Assembly: GCA_905210435.1 (NCBI GenBank)
Contig: CAJLWO010000054.1
Location: 1-18,447, forward strand
From: an uncultured Bacteroidales bacterium
GTDB lineage: Bacteria; Bacteroidota; Bacteroidia; Bacteroidales; Muribaculaceae
Direction: 5' to 3'
Length of the DNA stretch: 18,447 nt
Shown: one piece after another, positions 1 through 9,078 of the stretch
Layout: every line of letters starts with the position of its first letter
Position numbering within the stretch: position 1 is the stretch's first letter
Notes under the pieces: model-generated
Database searches by the model: none
What the model was told of the DNA's origin: nothing
What the model saw: the letters and a program-made list of their open reading frames with translations, nothing else
Position numbers and translations under genes: made by a program

Positions 1-416
1 GAGCATGAAAAAATAATGTCGTTTTTCAACCTCCGAAGTCCATCGGAGGCGAAACTTTATATCCGTCCAATCCAGAAACGCAGTGTTTCATACGCTGAGT
101 GCTGAAAATTTGCCCGCAAAATCACCCCCGCACCTATACGATAAACACGGGACTTTCCCGTATTGAAAAATCAAGCCATTAACTGAATATCCCTAAGTAA
201 ACCTTATCCAGAGATAGAGTAAACCAATATCAGTAAACATACCAAACCGAGTCAACCATTTTCAGGAACGGACAATTTGCGATAAAATTATAGCGATTTA
301 GGGAATTTTTATGGATTTTTTATGGATTTTTTGTATATTTGCTTTCGGATATAAATCCATATTTATACTTACAAAGTACAATTATTTATCATCACTCCAA
401 TTATTATCAACACTCC
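1..416. other. Intergenic region at left edge, no gene seen
   Basis: No convincing coding frame is present. Two small perfect hairpins are visible: CCTCCGA/TCGGAGG at 30-36/43-49 and ACGGGA/TCCCGT at 147-152/156-161. Neither has a clear T run, so they are at most weak terminators of a gene beyond the left edge. A short direct repeat (TATGGATTTTTT twice) lies at about 310-332, just before the promoter box of the first gene. Confidence 0.5.
334..341 (+). promoter_or_regulatory. -7 promoter box for the GH57 gene
   Basis: TATATTTG matches the Bacteroidetes TAnnTTTG -7 consensus. No good TTTG -33 box sits 19-21 bp upstream; that stretch is only T-rich. Predicted transcription would start near 348, giving a leader of about 70 nt before the ATG at 417. 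It also argues against the in-frame ATG at 339, which overlaps the box. Confidence 0.5.
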
Positions 417-2795
417 ATGAAAAAAGCGATTTTAGGAGCAGCATTGCTTGCCTCCCTGTCGGTTGCGGCCCAGCAGCCCAAAATCTACATCGCCTTCCAG
501 TGGCACATGCACCAGCCGATCTACACGCCCGGCGAGAATGTAATGGAAACCCATCAGGGAGGGTCGTTAAGCTACGACCTCCTCGAGGTATTCACCTCGC
601 GTACGGGAGCCTACACCAACTGGCCCGCACAGGCTGTCGACAAACTGATTGCCGCCAATCTGCCCGGCGGCGCACAGGTGTCATTCTCAGGCTCACTGGT
701 CGAGAACCTCAACGTAATCGAAAAATCGACCCCCCACTTCCAGAACTGGAAAAAGAACTGGACCGACTACATCGGCAAAAAAACCGACAAAGGCAATCCA
801 CGCATCGACATGGTGGCCTTCGGATATTACCACCCGCTGATGGCGCTCATCGATGAAGAGGATGCCCGCAAACAGATACAGAAACACCGCGCATGTTTCG
901 CCGAGAATTTCCCCGGAATGTCATACTCCAAGGGTATTTTCCCTCCTGAAAATGCTTTCGAGCAACACATGATACCGGCTCTTGTCAAAGAGGGAATAGA
1001 ATGGGCTATGGTCGACAACTCCCACTTCGACCGCACGGCCACAGGTTATCCGTGGGTCAAAGGCGTTTCCATTGTCGAGCCCAACAAGGCCGATATTCTT
1101 AACCCCAATCCCGCCGACTGGACCCACATCGAGGGCCTCTACTGCCCCGGACAGATTTCCGCCGGCTGGGGACACCGTCCGCACTGGATGAAATATGTCG
1201 ACCCCGCCGACGGCAAGGAATACAAGATGATTGCCGTGCCGACATCGCTCGTATTCGGCAACGAGGATGGCCGCGGCGGATTCGGCGCGCTCCAGTATGA
1301 GAAATGCATCAGCCAGCTCGAGGCCTTCAACGACGACCCAGAGCACCCAATCCTCGTAGTTCTCCACCACGACGGCGACAACCACGGAGGAGGCTCGGCA
1401 AGCTACTACGGCTCGAACTTCCAGAACTTTGTCGACTGGCTTAAGGCCAATCCCGACCGCTTCGAATGCACTACCATACAGGACTATCTCGACACATTCC
1501 CCCCTGCCGATGACGACATAATCCACGTAGAGAGCGGCAGCTGGTGGGGCGCCGGTGCCGACCCCGAATTCCTCAAATGGAACGGCGACAAAGGCACATA
1601 CGCCGGAACTACCGAGCCTTATAGCCCCGACCACAACAGCTGGGGCATCATCACCGCGGCATCAAACCACGTGAAGACAGCCGCCGCCATCGCTCCCGAC
1701 AATGCCGACGTACGCGCCGCGTGGGACGAGCTCATGTGCGGCGAGACAAGCTGCTACTGGTACTGGGACGGCACGGAGGAATGGGATTCAAAGCCTGCCA
1801 CCGCCGCCAACCGTGCGGTTGAAAAAGTGGCCGCTGTAATCGCTTCAGGCAATGACACTACCGGCCCGTCAATATATCACCCGCAGCGCGAGCCCTACAA
1901 CCCGGGCGCGACGGAATGGGAAATGGCCACATCATCCGACTTCACAGTGTGGAGCTACGTCTACGACCTCAGCGGTCTCAGCTCCGTCAAACTCAAATAC
2001 CGTATCGACAAAGACGGTATCAATCCGCTGACCTCCAATCAGAACGAAACATACGCCGGAGGCGATGAGGTAGGACCCTGGCAGGAAGTGGAAATGACCG
2101 GCAAAAGCATCGCGTCAATCACCAATCCCCTCCCCGCCTACAAAGCACAGGAATACTCGGCTGAAATCAAGGGACTCAAGGAGGTGCTCGTAGATTACTA
2201 TATCGAAGCTACCGACGCCAAAGGAAATGTGTCACGCTCGATGATTCTCCACGTATATGTGGGCGACGGCAACGGTTCCACACCGATTGACCCCGTAGAT
2301 CCCGACAAGCCCTCGGTGCTCGGCTCATATACCGTATCTCCCGCCAATCCCACCGTAGCTGATGTGATTACCATCACTGCGCCCAACGGTCGCGACGGCA
2401 TCATACTCCACTGGGGCGTTAACTCATTCGAGAAACCTATTCAGGCATATCTTCCCGAAGGCTCGCAGTATCACAGCGACGGCAAAGCCGCACGTACACC
2501 CTTCATCCGTAACGCCGAAGGTAAATTAGAAGTTAAAATCGGCCCGTTCAACAATCCCGAGCAGGCAGTAAGCTACATCAGCTTCGTGACAAACACCGGC
2601 AATGGCTGGGACAACAACGGCGGCAATGACTACCGCATCAACATAAGCCCGCTTTCAGGCATCGACAGCATCGTGTCAGATTCAGACGCCCCGGCCGAAT
2701 ACTACACCCTTCAGGGCGTACGCGTCGACCGCCCCACCCCCGGCATCTACATCTGCCGCAAAGGCTCCAAAGTAACAAAAGTAATCATCCGGTAA
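417..2795 (+). CDS. Secreted GH57-family alpha-glucan hydrolase with starch-binding-like and C-terminal tail domains
   Basis: 792 residues. The start at 417 is chosen because it opens a normal signal peptide (MKKAILGAALLASLSVAAQ, cleavage near residue 18-19); the upstream in-frame ATG at 339 lies in the promoter. The GH57 catalytic barrel covers about residues 20-400. The HMHQP motif is at 30-34, and PPENAF carries Glu178 as the likely nucleophile, by analogy with the GH57 region-3 glutamate. HHDGDN carries Asp319 as the likely acid/base, by analogy with region 4. GH57 enzymes are retaining amylases, pullulanases or branching enzymes; the exact specificity cannot be read here. An Ig-like linker (about 500-625) is followed by a CBM25/26-like module (about 640-745). 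The last 40 residues form a short YYTLQGVRV...GIYI...KVIIR tail, common on exported Bacteroidales proteins and resembling a T9SS sorting end. Likely role: extracellular or periplasmic starch/glycogen breakdown. It stands alone and converges on the next gene. Confidence 0.88.
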   Translation: MKKAILGAALLASLSVAAQQPKIYIAFQWHMHQPIYTPGENVMETHQGGSLSYDLLEVFTSRTGAYTNWPAQAVDKLIAANLPGGAQVSFSGSLVENLNVIEKSTPHFQNWKKNWTDYIGKKTDKGNPRIDMVAFGYYHPLMALIDEEDARKQIQKHRACFAENFPGMSYSKGIFPPENAFEQHMIPALVKEGIEWAMVDNSHFDRTATGYPWVKGVSIVEPNKADILNPNPADWTHIEGLYCPGQISAGWGHRPHWMKYVDPADGKEYKMIAVPTSLVFGNEDGRGGFGALQYEKCISQLEAFNDDPEHPILVVLHHDGDNHGGGSASYYGSNFQNFVDWLKANPDRFECTTIQDYLDTFPPADDDIIHVESGSWWGAGADPEFLKWNGDKGTYAGTTEPYSPDHNSWGIITAASNHVKTAAAIAPDNADVRAAWDELMCGETSCYWYWDGTEEWDSKPATAANRAVEKVAAVIASGNDTTGPSIYHPQREPYNPGATEWEMATSSDFTVWSYVYDLSGLSSVKLKYRIDKDGINPLTSNQNETYAGGDEVGPWQEVEMTGKSIASITNPLPAYKAQEYSAEIKGLKEVLVDYYIEATDAKGNVSRSMILHVYVGDGNGSTPIDPVDPDKPSVLGSYTVSPANPTVADVITITAPNGRDGIILHWGVNSFEKPIQAYLPEGSQYHSDGKAARTPFIRNAEGKLEVKIGPFNNPEQAVSYISFVTNTGNGWDNNGGNDYRINISPLSGIDSIVSDSDAPAEYYTLQGVRVDRPTPGIYICRKGSKVTKVIIR

Positions 2796-2857
2796 TCCCC
2801 GATTCGAACAGATAAGAGAGGTGCTGCAAAGCCAAATCCTCTCCGGCTATAAAACGA

Positions 2858-2892
2858 CATCCCCCTCCGCGTACAATCCGCGGAGGGGGATG
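2858..2892. terminator. Two-way intrinsic terminator between convergent genes
   Basis: A perfect 14-bp GC-rich stem (CATCCCCCTCCGCG at 2858-2871 pairs with 2879-2892) closes a 7-nt loop. On the minus strand it runs into GTCGTTTTAT, on the plus strand into CTTTATAT. It lies between the GH57 stop at 2795 and the stop of the large minus-strand gene at 2914, so it can end both transcripts. Confidence 0.85.
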
Positions 2893-2913
2893 CTTTATAT
2901 GGAGGGTTAAAGG

Positions 2914-5900
2914 TTATCGTTTGATAAACCGTGCGGCTGACGCTCCACGGTTGCCAACGGCCTTGATGACATAAACTCCGTCGGCAAACGAACTGCAGTT
3001 GACCGTAGCCGACTGCCCGGTTACAATATCCTGATATACCAGCATGCCGTTCATACCAAAGATATACAGCTGTGAGCGCCCGTTATCATCGGCAGACAGT
3101 CCGGAAACATGTATCTCCACTTCCGCCACGGCGGGATAGACTGTAAGTTTATCGCTGCCCGATGTCTCCACAGCATCCACTCCGGAGTCAACGCCGCTGA
3201 CATTCAGTGTAAATTCGCCGGATACGCCCGAGCCGTCAATGGCACATGCCCGCACTGTCACTTCGCCGTTTCCACGCCCTGTGGCGGTGACACGGCCGCG
3301 GGCATCGACAGTGGCGATATCCTCTCCGGCGGTGATTATCCATGCCGGCGACATAAACGTGGCATTATACGGGTAAACGCGTGCTCCCAAGTCAAGATAT
3401 GTTTCATTGCTGAAATCGATAGCATTGCCGCCCGAAACGGAGTAAACCACAATCTCCCTGACAAGATTGACCGAAGCGTCACCACCTGCTACAACGACAT
3501 TGCTGCGGGAAGTTTCTAAAGTATTTTTTGCATCATTGACAGATTTCGCAGCATGGCCCGAAGCACCCGAATCAATAATCTCCACGGCGTAGCACAGCGG
3601 TCCGGCCGGTGGATTGGCATCGCAATAGCTCGTCATATTGCCCGACACTTCATCTATCATGGCAAGAGTCTCGGGTGAATTTCCGCGCAGGATACGGTAT
3701 GTATCAATCCCGATACCTTCATATTTGGTCCAGATAAGATTCCATGATGTTCCGACACCGCGGTTTATCATGACGTGAATTGGCTGATGTGCGGTTCCGT
3801 CGGCTGATTCGCCGTAGGTCAGTTCGTATGTCATGAGATAGCGTGAGGCCTTGGCGTCAGGCGATGATTCAAGGTCAATGAATGACGCCGACGACACAGG
3901 CACTTTGGCAAGTAACGTGTATTTTCCGGCAACGGAAGTCTCCTTATACAGGTTGATACCGAGAATATCGGACTGCGGAGCGGTATTCCAACGGATACGG
4001 TGTTTGCCGGTCGTATCATCAATGTCAACCAGTGTGATTTCAGGCGCACGGCGCTCTACTACAGATGTAGCGGCGATATGCTGCACGGTAGCGAATTCTT
4101 CCGATACCGAATGCCGGATTTCATATTTGTTCGTCACCTTGAATGTCAGAGTGGCGTTTTCAGCATCTATGATGTCGAGGGTGGCGAAGCGTGAAGCGGA
4201 AGAGGCCGAGAGTTCTTCCCAATCGTAAGGAGAGTTGGCAAGACGTATTTCCCAATCGCCATTCTGAATATTCCGTCCCGCGACATTTATGCGGTCGCCC
4301 AAATGACATGTTTCGGGAAGGGAGAATGATGCGTCGGGCGCTTCCCTGACATATATCGATGCAGATTCGCCCCCTACGGTGACACATTTATGTCCGGCAG
4401 TACGCCATATTACCGTGTACCAGCTTCCAGCTGTCGAATATATTTCAGCGCCGTCCCAGTCGATGGCATCCGCAGTGTTGGAATTGATACGGACTGTAAC
4501 AGGATAACCGACCTCGCCGGTAGCCGGAAGTTCGATACCGCAGCTCTCAACAACTTTCATCATATATACTTCGGAGAAATCGGATGCATCGCGCATAAGG
4601 TCGACACCCTGTACTTTCACCTCATATTCTCCCGCGGGAATGCTTGCGATAGGAATAGTGAGGCGCGTGGAACTGAGCAACTGTTTGCCGGTAGGCACGG
4701 GCACACCATTTTTACCGCCGTTGCACGGTGAGAACAAGTAGGCGCCTTCACCCTCCATACCCTTATGCTTGATGCTGATATTGTAGCACATACGCACTGC
4801 CGGAGTCTCTTTGTCGATGGAAGGTTCCCATTCGATTATCACGGATTTGGAGTTCTGCGAATGGCGCACTGCAGTCGGAGCGGCAGGCCGTTCGTTGGGG
4901 GTGGCAATCGAGCCGCCATCACTCTTTACAGAATATCGACGACCGTCGGAAGCCATAAACAGGGGGCCGTTCATCAGGTAGCCATAATACTGGTCACTTG
5001 AATTATAGTCAATCTTCTTGATTTCAAACTTGCGTCCCGGCTTCTGATATGCTATATAACCATAAACGCCTGTCTCTTTCCTGCCGGATTGTGTCATTTC
5101 CGAATATATATCGACAAAACCGTTGTTGTCAATATCTAACAGTGAATATGTCTTATTCTGACTATAGATTAACAACGGTGATTCATCGAAATCAGAACCT
5201 TCGGCGACCTGAGTCACTTCGCCGTCATCCCAGCGAATATACACTGCATAAGTATCATGAGCCACTGCCCGACCAAACATAATATCCAGTTTGCCGTTAT
5301 TATCGAAGTCGCGGACGGTATAAAATGGCGTATGAGGCTCGTCCTCGCCAATTTTAACAGTGTAGAATGGTTCCTGCGGTTCAAATGTATAGTCCCCCTT
5401 ATTTTCATAGATGCGGAATGAATATGACATTCCTGTCTTGGAATCATAATCGTACCCGTTATCTATAAAATCAATAAGCCCGTCACCGGTATAATCGTCA
5501 AATAAAGATGGCCAGCACGGGAAAGTACTAACTTTCGAATTTTGCTTATAATCATTATCATTGTAATAAATTACATTATCTTCAATGAAATCAAGTTTGC
5601 CGTTATTATTCAAGTCATAACAAATGAAACTATGACTCCAACTCGAACCTAAATCAAACAAATCGGTCACAATCTCCATATCCTTATCCTCCTGATTGAT
5701 TGCGCCGATTCCTTCTCCGCCTAAAATATCTACATGACCGTCACCATTGATGTCGGTACATACTCCGTAGGCCACTTCACTAATAGAGGAGTGATTATTG
5801 TACAACCGTTGGATATCTTTATAGACACCCGGTCGTATGACTTCCACTATTTTACCATTATCATAACTAAATACTTCATTGACACCGTCCTCGTCAATAT

Positions 5901-8736
5901 CTGCAGCCCAATAGGCCCTAAAATCAGAACCATTTTCCAAACGCAACCGTTCCGAATGTACATTACCTGGTATTACATCAAGAATGGAGGAAACTGTCGG
6001 GGCTGTATAGTCGGATGTGGAGACAGTCAGCGATATAGCTTTTTCACCAGACGCATCGAATACTATGTCGTAGGTCTGCGCCTTTTCATCGCCTTTTATG
6101 ATGCGAGCGCCGGCAAAATCCCACTGATAGCCATAGCCCTCCTTGGGTAGAGTTGTCAATGTTACGGTACATGTGTCACCGACGAAATAGGGTTTGCTGT
6201 AGGACAGCATGAAACTGTTTGCCGGCTCGCGTTTCTCAAACGTAGCATATTCACTGAACTTGGAACCGCCGTTAGCACCGTCGACTGCCTGCACGGAGAT
6301 ATACAATTTGCCGTCGGGCCACGAGGATGTATCGAATTTACGCTGCAGCGAATGCCCCATATTGCCTCCGGTCAGGTTTCGGCGACGACCGTCGGGAAGC
6401 GCATCGGCAGTGACTACATCGTCCAATCCCGGAGCAGTGCCTATGCGGAGCGAATAAGTCAGGTCGGCCGACGGCGTTTCCTTGTCGGTGGTTGGCTGCC
6501 ATGTGACTTTCAGCAATCCGGTTGATGGCTCATAGAAAATTTCCGGTTTGGCCGGAGCCTCGGGGAGAGTGTTGGCGTAAGGTGCAAGCGGAAATCCCTT
6601 ATCGTCATAATAAATCATATTCCTTGCCGGATTATTAAAGTCGGGCAGGATTGCGATGGAGCTGCCGTATTTAACGCCTATACCGGCAGATTTATCCAGT
6701 GTTACCGGCGTGGCAGCAAGTTTGCAATCCTTTATGGGATATTGAAGAATTTCGTAATCCGAGGCTTTAGTCTTCAGGAGCAGGTCATAAGAACCGTCGT
6801 TGTCAATGTCGCGTAAATCAAATACGGTGCATACCTGCGGCAACGGGCATTCATGCTTTTTGAAAGTTCCGTTACCCTTATTTTCCAGGATAAGGATAAA
6901 CTGGCATTCCGTTGTACTTGAGCTGCTTATTGGTATCAGCAGGTCGACATTGCCGTCGTTATTCAAATCGGCGCTGTATATGTCGCCGGCGCAATAGTAA
7001 CCCGACAGTATCTGCTTTTCGGTCACGCCACCTTCGGGTATCTGTATGTACGATGTGATGGTCTTGGCGGAAGTATTGTGGATTATGAAATCCTCTATTC
7101 CGTCGCCGTTGAGATCGCGGACTATTATCTGACCGCCGAAATCAGTGGCGGCATATCCGTCGCGGCCAATATTGTAGTAAAGTTTATTGTGTACGAAATC
7201 CACTATATCGGGCAGACCGTCGTTGTTGATGTCGTGCGACTCAAACTTCACGCCTGTTGATTTCTCATATACTGGCGGACTCCATATTCCCATACCCGAC
7301 ATGGAGGCAAGTGCACTCTGAATATCTCCGTCCGAACCTTTATACGGCGTTTTCAGATACTCGTCCAGAGGAATGACTTCGTATTTGGCTGATATGCTTT
7401 GTCCGTCGGGACTGAGTGTAAAGAACGTTTTCGGGTTGGGAACGTCGGCATTTGCGTTCAATCTAAGCAAGTCATACCGTCCGTCGTTATTGACATCTGC
7501 AGGATAATACACATGATAAGTTTCGGACGCATCCCCGCCCATTACAGTAGAAGACCATTTATTGGTATCAATATGCCGTACGTAAGTGTCATACCAAAGT
7601 ATGCCGTTGTCACCCCCTACGTTTATAATATTGCCGTCATTGCTATTTCTATTGTTTTTGTCAAGTTTTACTCCGGTATAGCTATTGTTTCGAGTTGACA
7701 GGAATATGCCGTCGGATGTATAATTCATGAAGGAGGTAAAATCCATTAACCCGTCGCCATTGATGTCATACCATGAGGATGCCTTTTGCGGAATGGGAGT
7801 ACCAAACCAGGAGTTACGGAATTGACTTAAGTCATCGACGATTTTGGTGCTATAATTAGCCAATAATTCCTTTTTACCATTTTCCCGATAGGCGAACAAA
7901 TCTTTCGTACCGGCCGGAACAAAATAGTTAGAATTTCCCCCAATCACAATAAAAGGAAGACGGATATATTCATTGTCAGTATGGGCAAGGACTTCAATCC
8001 CGTTTATATAAGATAAACCCGAGATTATAAATCGTGCGCCACCATGCGCAAATGCTTCCGATGTTATTATCGTGTAGTATTTTGTATCGCCACTTATTCC
8101 ACTGCCATTATCATAATCATATATCATTCCATCGGAATAAATACACTTCTTCTCCGATGCTTGTTTCTCTGTGGAATAACCGGACGTTACATCAGCGAGG
8201 TCAAGAATGGTAATACCTTCTTTCCATACTGATAAGTTCGTCCCACTTATACGTATATACTTGGTTGTCAACGGTATTTCCTGATAATAACATTTTTGAT
8301 TGATATTAATCGGTGTACGCCAAAGACAGGAATCAAAGTTATTACCATCAGTGGAGAAACTGATATTCGAATACCAACTGGAAATATAATTATTTATGCA
8401 GATAACGGGACATGTGGCACCTGAGAGGTCCAATTCAGGAGAAGTCAATGTATCATCAATAGTAATTCCGGTAATTTTTCCGTCGGAGTTTTTCTTAACT
8501 GTATAATCTCCCGTCCAGCCGTCGAACGACGTTTCATCGTTAAACGAATGACAGAATAAGAGTTGTGGACAATCTTCCGGAACAGCATCGCGGATGTCGG
8601 TTGGTACCGGAATTCCGACGGGAGCATCAGCAGATGCCGACGTTGCGGGCGGCGCGGTTTCCATTGCGTTTAGCATTGCGCACCCGGCGAGGAATAGAGC
8701 CGTCAGTGGCATACGCATTGATTTGATTGGTCTCAT
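2914..8736 (-). CDS. Giant surface protein with two FG-GAP/VCBS repeat blocks, FN3 and Ig-like domains and T9SS-like C-terminal tail
   Basis: 1940 residues. The N-terminus has an export signal with a lipobox-like LAGC (Cys19). Residues about 55-180 look like a beta-sandwich, galactose-binding-like domain. Block 1 (about 324-650) holds six calcium-loop repeats of the form D-[IVL]-[ND]-[GN]-DG, such as DINGDGLMDF at 324 and DIDNDGSYDL at 643. An FN3 domain follows (about 720-820), then a PKD/Ig-like domain (about 835-935). Block 2 (about 946-1212) has six more repeats, and a second FN3 lies at about 1280-1385. Further Ig/FN3-like modules come next, then a Big2-like domain (about 1762-1847). The last 80 residues match the Por secretion tail: YPAVAEVEIHV, LYIFGMNGMLVYQ, FADGVYVIKA, then FIKR. 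FG-GAP repeats form calcium-bound beta-propellers used for binding; no catalytic motif is visible, so adhesin or glycan/protein binder is an inference. The minus-strand leader contains element E1. Confidence 0.85.
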   Translation of the reverse strand: MRPIKSMRMPLTALFLAGCAMLNAMETAPPATSASADAPVGIPVPTDIRDAVPEDCPQLLFCHSFNDETSFDGWTGDYTVKKNSDGKITGITIDDTLTSPELDLSGATCPVICINNYISSWYSNISFSTDGNNFDSCLWRTPININQKCYYQEIPLTTKYIRISGTNLSVWKEGITILDLADVTSGYSTEKQASEKKCIYSDGMIYDYDNGSGISGDTKYYTIITSEAFAHGGARFIISGLSYINGIEVLAHTDNEYIRLPFIVIGGNSNYFVPAGTKDLFAYRENGKKELLANYSTKIVDDLSQFRNSWFGTPIPQKASSWYDINGDGLMDFTSFMNYTSDGIFLSTRNNSYTGVKLDKNNRNSNDGNIINVGGDNGILWYDTYVRHIDTNKWSSTVMGGDASETYHVYYPADVNNDGRYDLLRLNANADVPNPKTFFTLSPDGQSISAKYEVIPLDEYLKTPYKGSDGDIQSALASMSGMGIWSPPVYEKSTGVKFESHDINNDGLPDIVDFVHNKLYYNIGRDGYAATDFGGQIIVRDLNGDGIEDFIIHNTSAKTITSYIQIPEGGVTEKQILSGYYCAGDIYSADLNNDGNVDLLIPISSSSTTECQFILILENKGNGTFKKHECPLPQVCTVFDLRDIDNDGSYDLLLKTKASDYEILQYPIKDCKLAATPVTLDKSAGIGVKYGSSIAILPDFNNPARNMIYYDDKGFPLAPYANTLPEAPAKPEIFYEPSTGLLKVTWQPTTDKETPSADLTYSLRIGTAPGLDDVVTADALPDGRRRNLTGGNMGHSLQRKFDTSSWPDGKLYISVQAVDGANGGSKFSEYATFEKREPANSFMLSYSKPYFVGDTCTVTLTTLPKEGYGYQWDFAGARIIKGDEKAQTYDIVFDASGEKAISLTVSTSDYTAPTVSSILDVIPGNVHSERLRLENGSDFRAYWAADIDEDGVNEVFSYDNGKIVEVIRPGVYKDIQRLYNNHSSISEVAYGVCTDINGDGHVDILGGEGIGAINQEDKDMEIVTDLFDLGSSWSHSFICYDLNNNGKLDFIEDNVIYYNDNDYKQNSKVSTFPCWPSLFDDYTGDGLIDFIDNGYDYDSKTGMSYSFRIYENKGDYTFEPQEPFYTVKIGEDEPHTPFYTVRDFDNNGKLDIMFGRAVAHDTYAVYIRWDDGEVTQVAEGSDFDESPLLIYSQNKTYSLLDIDNNGFVDIYSEMTQSGRKETGVYGYIAYQKPGRKFEIKKIDYNSSDQYYGYLMNGPLFMASDGRRYSVKSDGGSIATPNERPAAPTAVRHSQNSKSVIIEWEPSIDKETPAVRMCYNISIKHKGMEGEGAYLFSPCNGGKNGVPVPTGKQLLSSTRLTIPIASIPAGEYEVKVQGVDLMRDASDFSEVYMMKVVESCGIELPATGEVGYPVTVRINSNTADAIDWDGAEIYSTAGSWYTVIWRTAGHKCVTVGGESASIYVREAPDASFSLPETCHLGDRINVAGRNIQNGDWEIRLANSPYDWEELSASSASRFATLDIIDAENATLTFKVTNKYEIRHSVSEEFATVQHIAATSVVERRAPEITLVDIDDTTGKHRIRWNTAPQSDILGINLYKETSVAGKYTLLAKVPVSSASFIDLESSPDAKASRYLMTYELTYGESADGTAHQPIHVMINRGVGTSWNLIWTKYEGIGIDTYRILRGNSPETLAMIDEVSGNMTSYCDANPPAGPLCYAVEIIDSGASGHAAKSVNDAKNTLETSRSNVVVAGGDASVNLVREIVVYSVSGGNAIDFSNETYLDLGARVYPYNATFMSPAWIITAGEDIATVDARGRVTATGRGNGEVTVRACAIDGSGVSGEFTLNVSGVDSGVDAVETSGSDKLTVYPAVAEVEIHVSGLSADDNGRSQLYIFGMNGMLVYQDIVTGQSATVNCSSFADGVYVIKAVGNRGASAARFIKR

Positions 8737-8824
8737 AATTATTAGAGATTGATTAATGAGGCCGTGGCGTGTCCTCCTCGGTTCAGGCCATTGTGAAAGT
8801 TAGTGCAAGAGTGTGTTTTGACAT

Positions 8825-9073
8825 AAAAAAAGCGTGAGGACAATGTTCACTGCATATCTCAATCGAGGCATCGCCAAACGCCTAATCCAAAATAAACAGT
8901 CCACCCCCACGCCATGCCGATATGTCGACCCCACGCGCGGGGTGGATACAAGCACGCATGAGCGTTTTGACTGCCGGATTCCTTGGATTTGAAAATTTTG
9001 GCGAATTTCGATTGAAGAACCAGCTAAAACGCTTTTTAATATGTATTTTTTGAAACGGAACTCTTTCCGTTTC
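8825..9073 (-). ncRNA. Structured RNA element E1: leader or small RNA with terminator-like end
   Basis: Read on the minus strand from about 9073 down to 8825. In order: 5' hairpin GAAACGGA/TCCGTTTC (9073-9066/9059-9052); distal hairpin (core 9015-8983, inner stem AAATT/AATTT, loop CGCCAA); small CGC/GCG hairpin (8964-8955); mid hairpin ACCCC/GGGGT with a 6-nt loop (8943-8928); and a closing stem GGCGTGGGG (8913-8905) with CCTCACGCT (8839-8831), followed by a T run (8831-8825). Inside the closing stem sits the proximal hairpin (core 8890-8859, stem AGGC/GCCT). G-U pairs in the closing stem become A-C mismatches on the plus strand, which favours RNA from the minus strand. The architecture and several blocks recur in E2 at 16580-16845. 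It lies 89 nt before the giant surface-protein gene, and no other TAnnTTTG box lies between. I do not recognise a known RNA family. Confidence 0.7.
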
Positions 9074-9078
9074 AGCTA

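Noticed and set aside
311..856. Open frame overlapping the start of the GH57 gene
   Set aside because: It starts before the promoter box and overlaps the signal peptide and catalytic domain of a clear enzyme in another frame.
3109..3519. Plus-strand open frame inside the giant surface-protein gene
   Set aside because: It lies opposite well-conserved Ig-like and sorting domains, and its sequence shows no recognisable domain or start signal.
5101..7768. Repeated GTCGTTGTTGATGTC-like words as a DNA repeat array
   Set aside because: They encode the calcium loops of the FG-GAP repeats at irregular spacing; this is protein repeat structure, not a CRISPR or satellite array.
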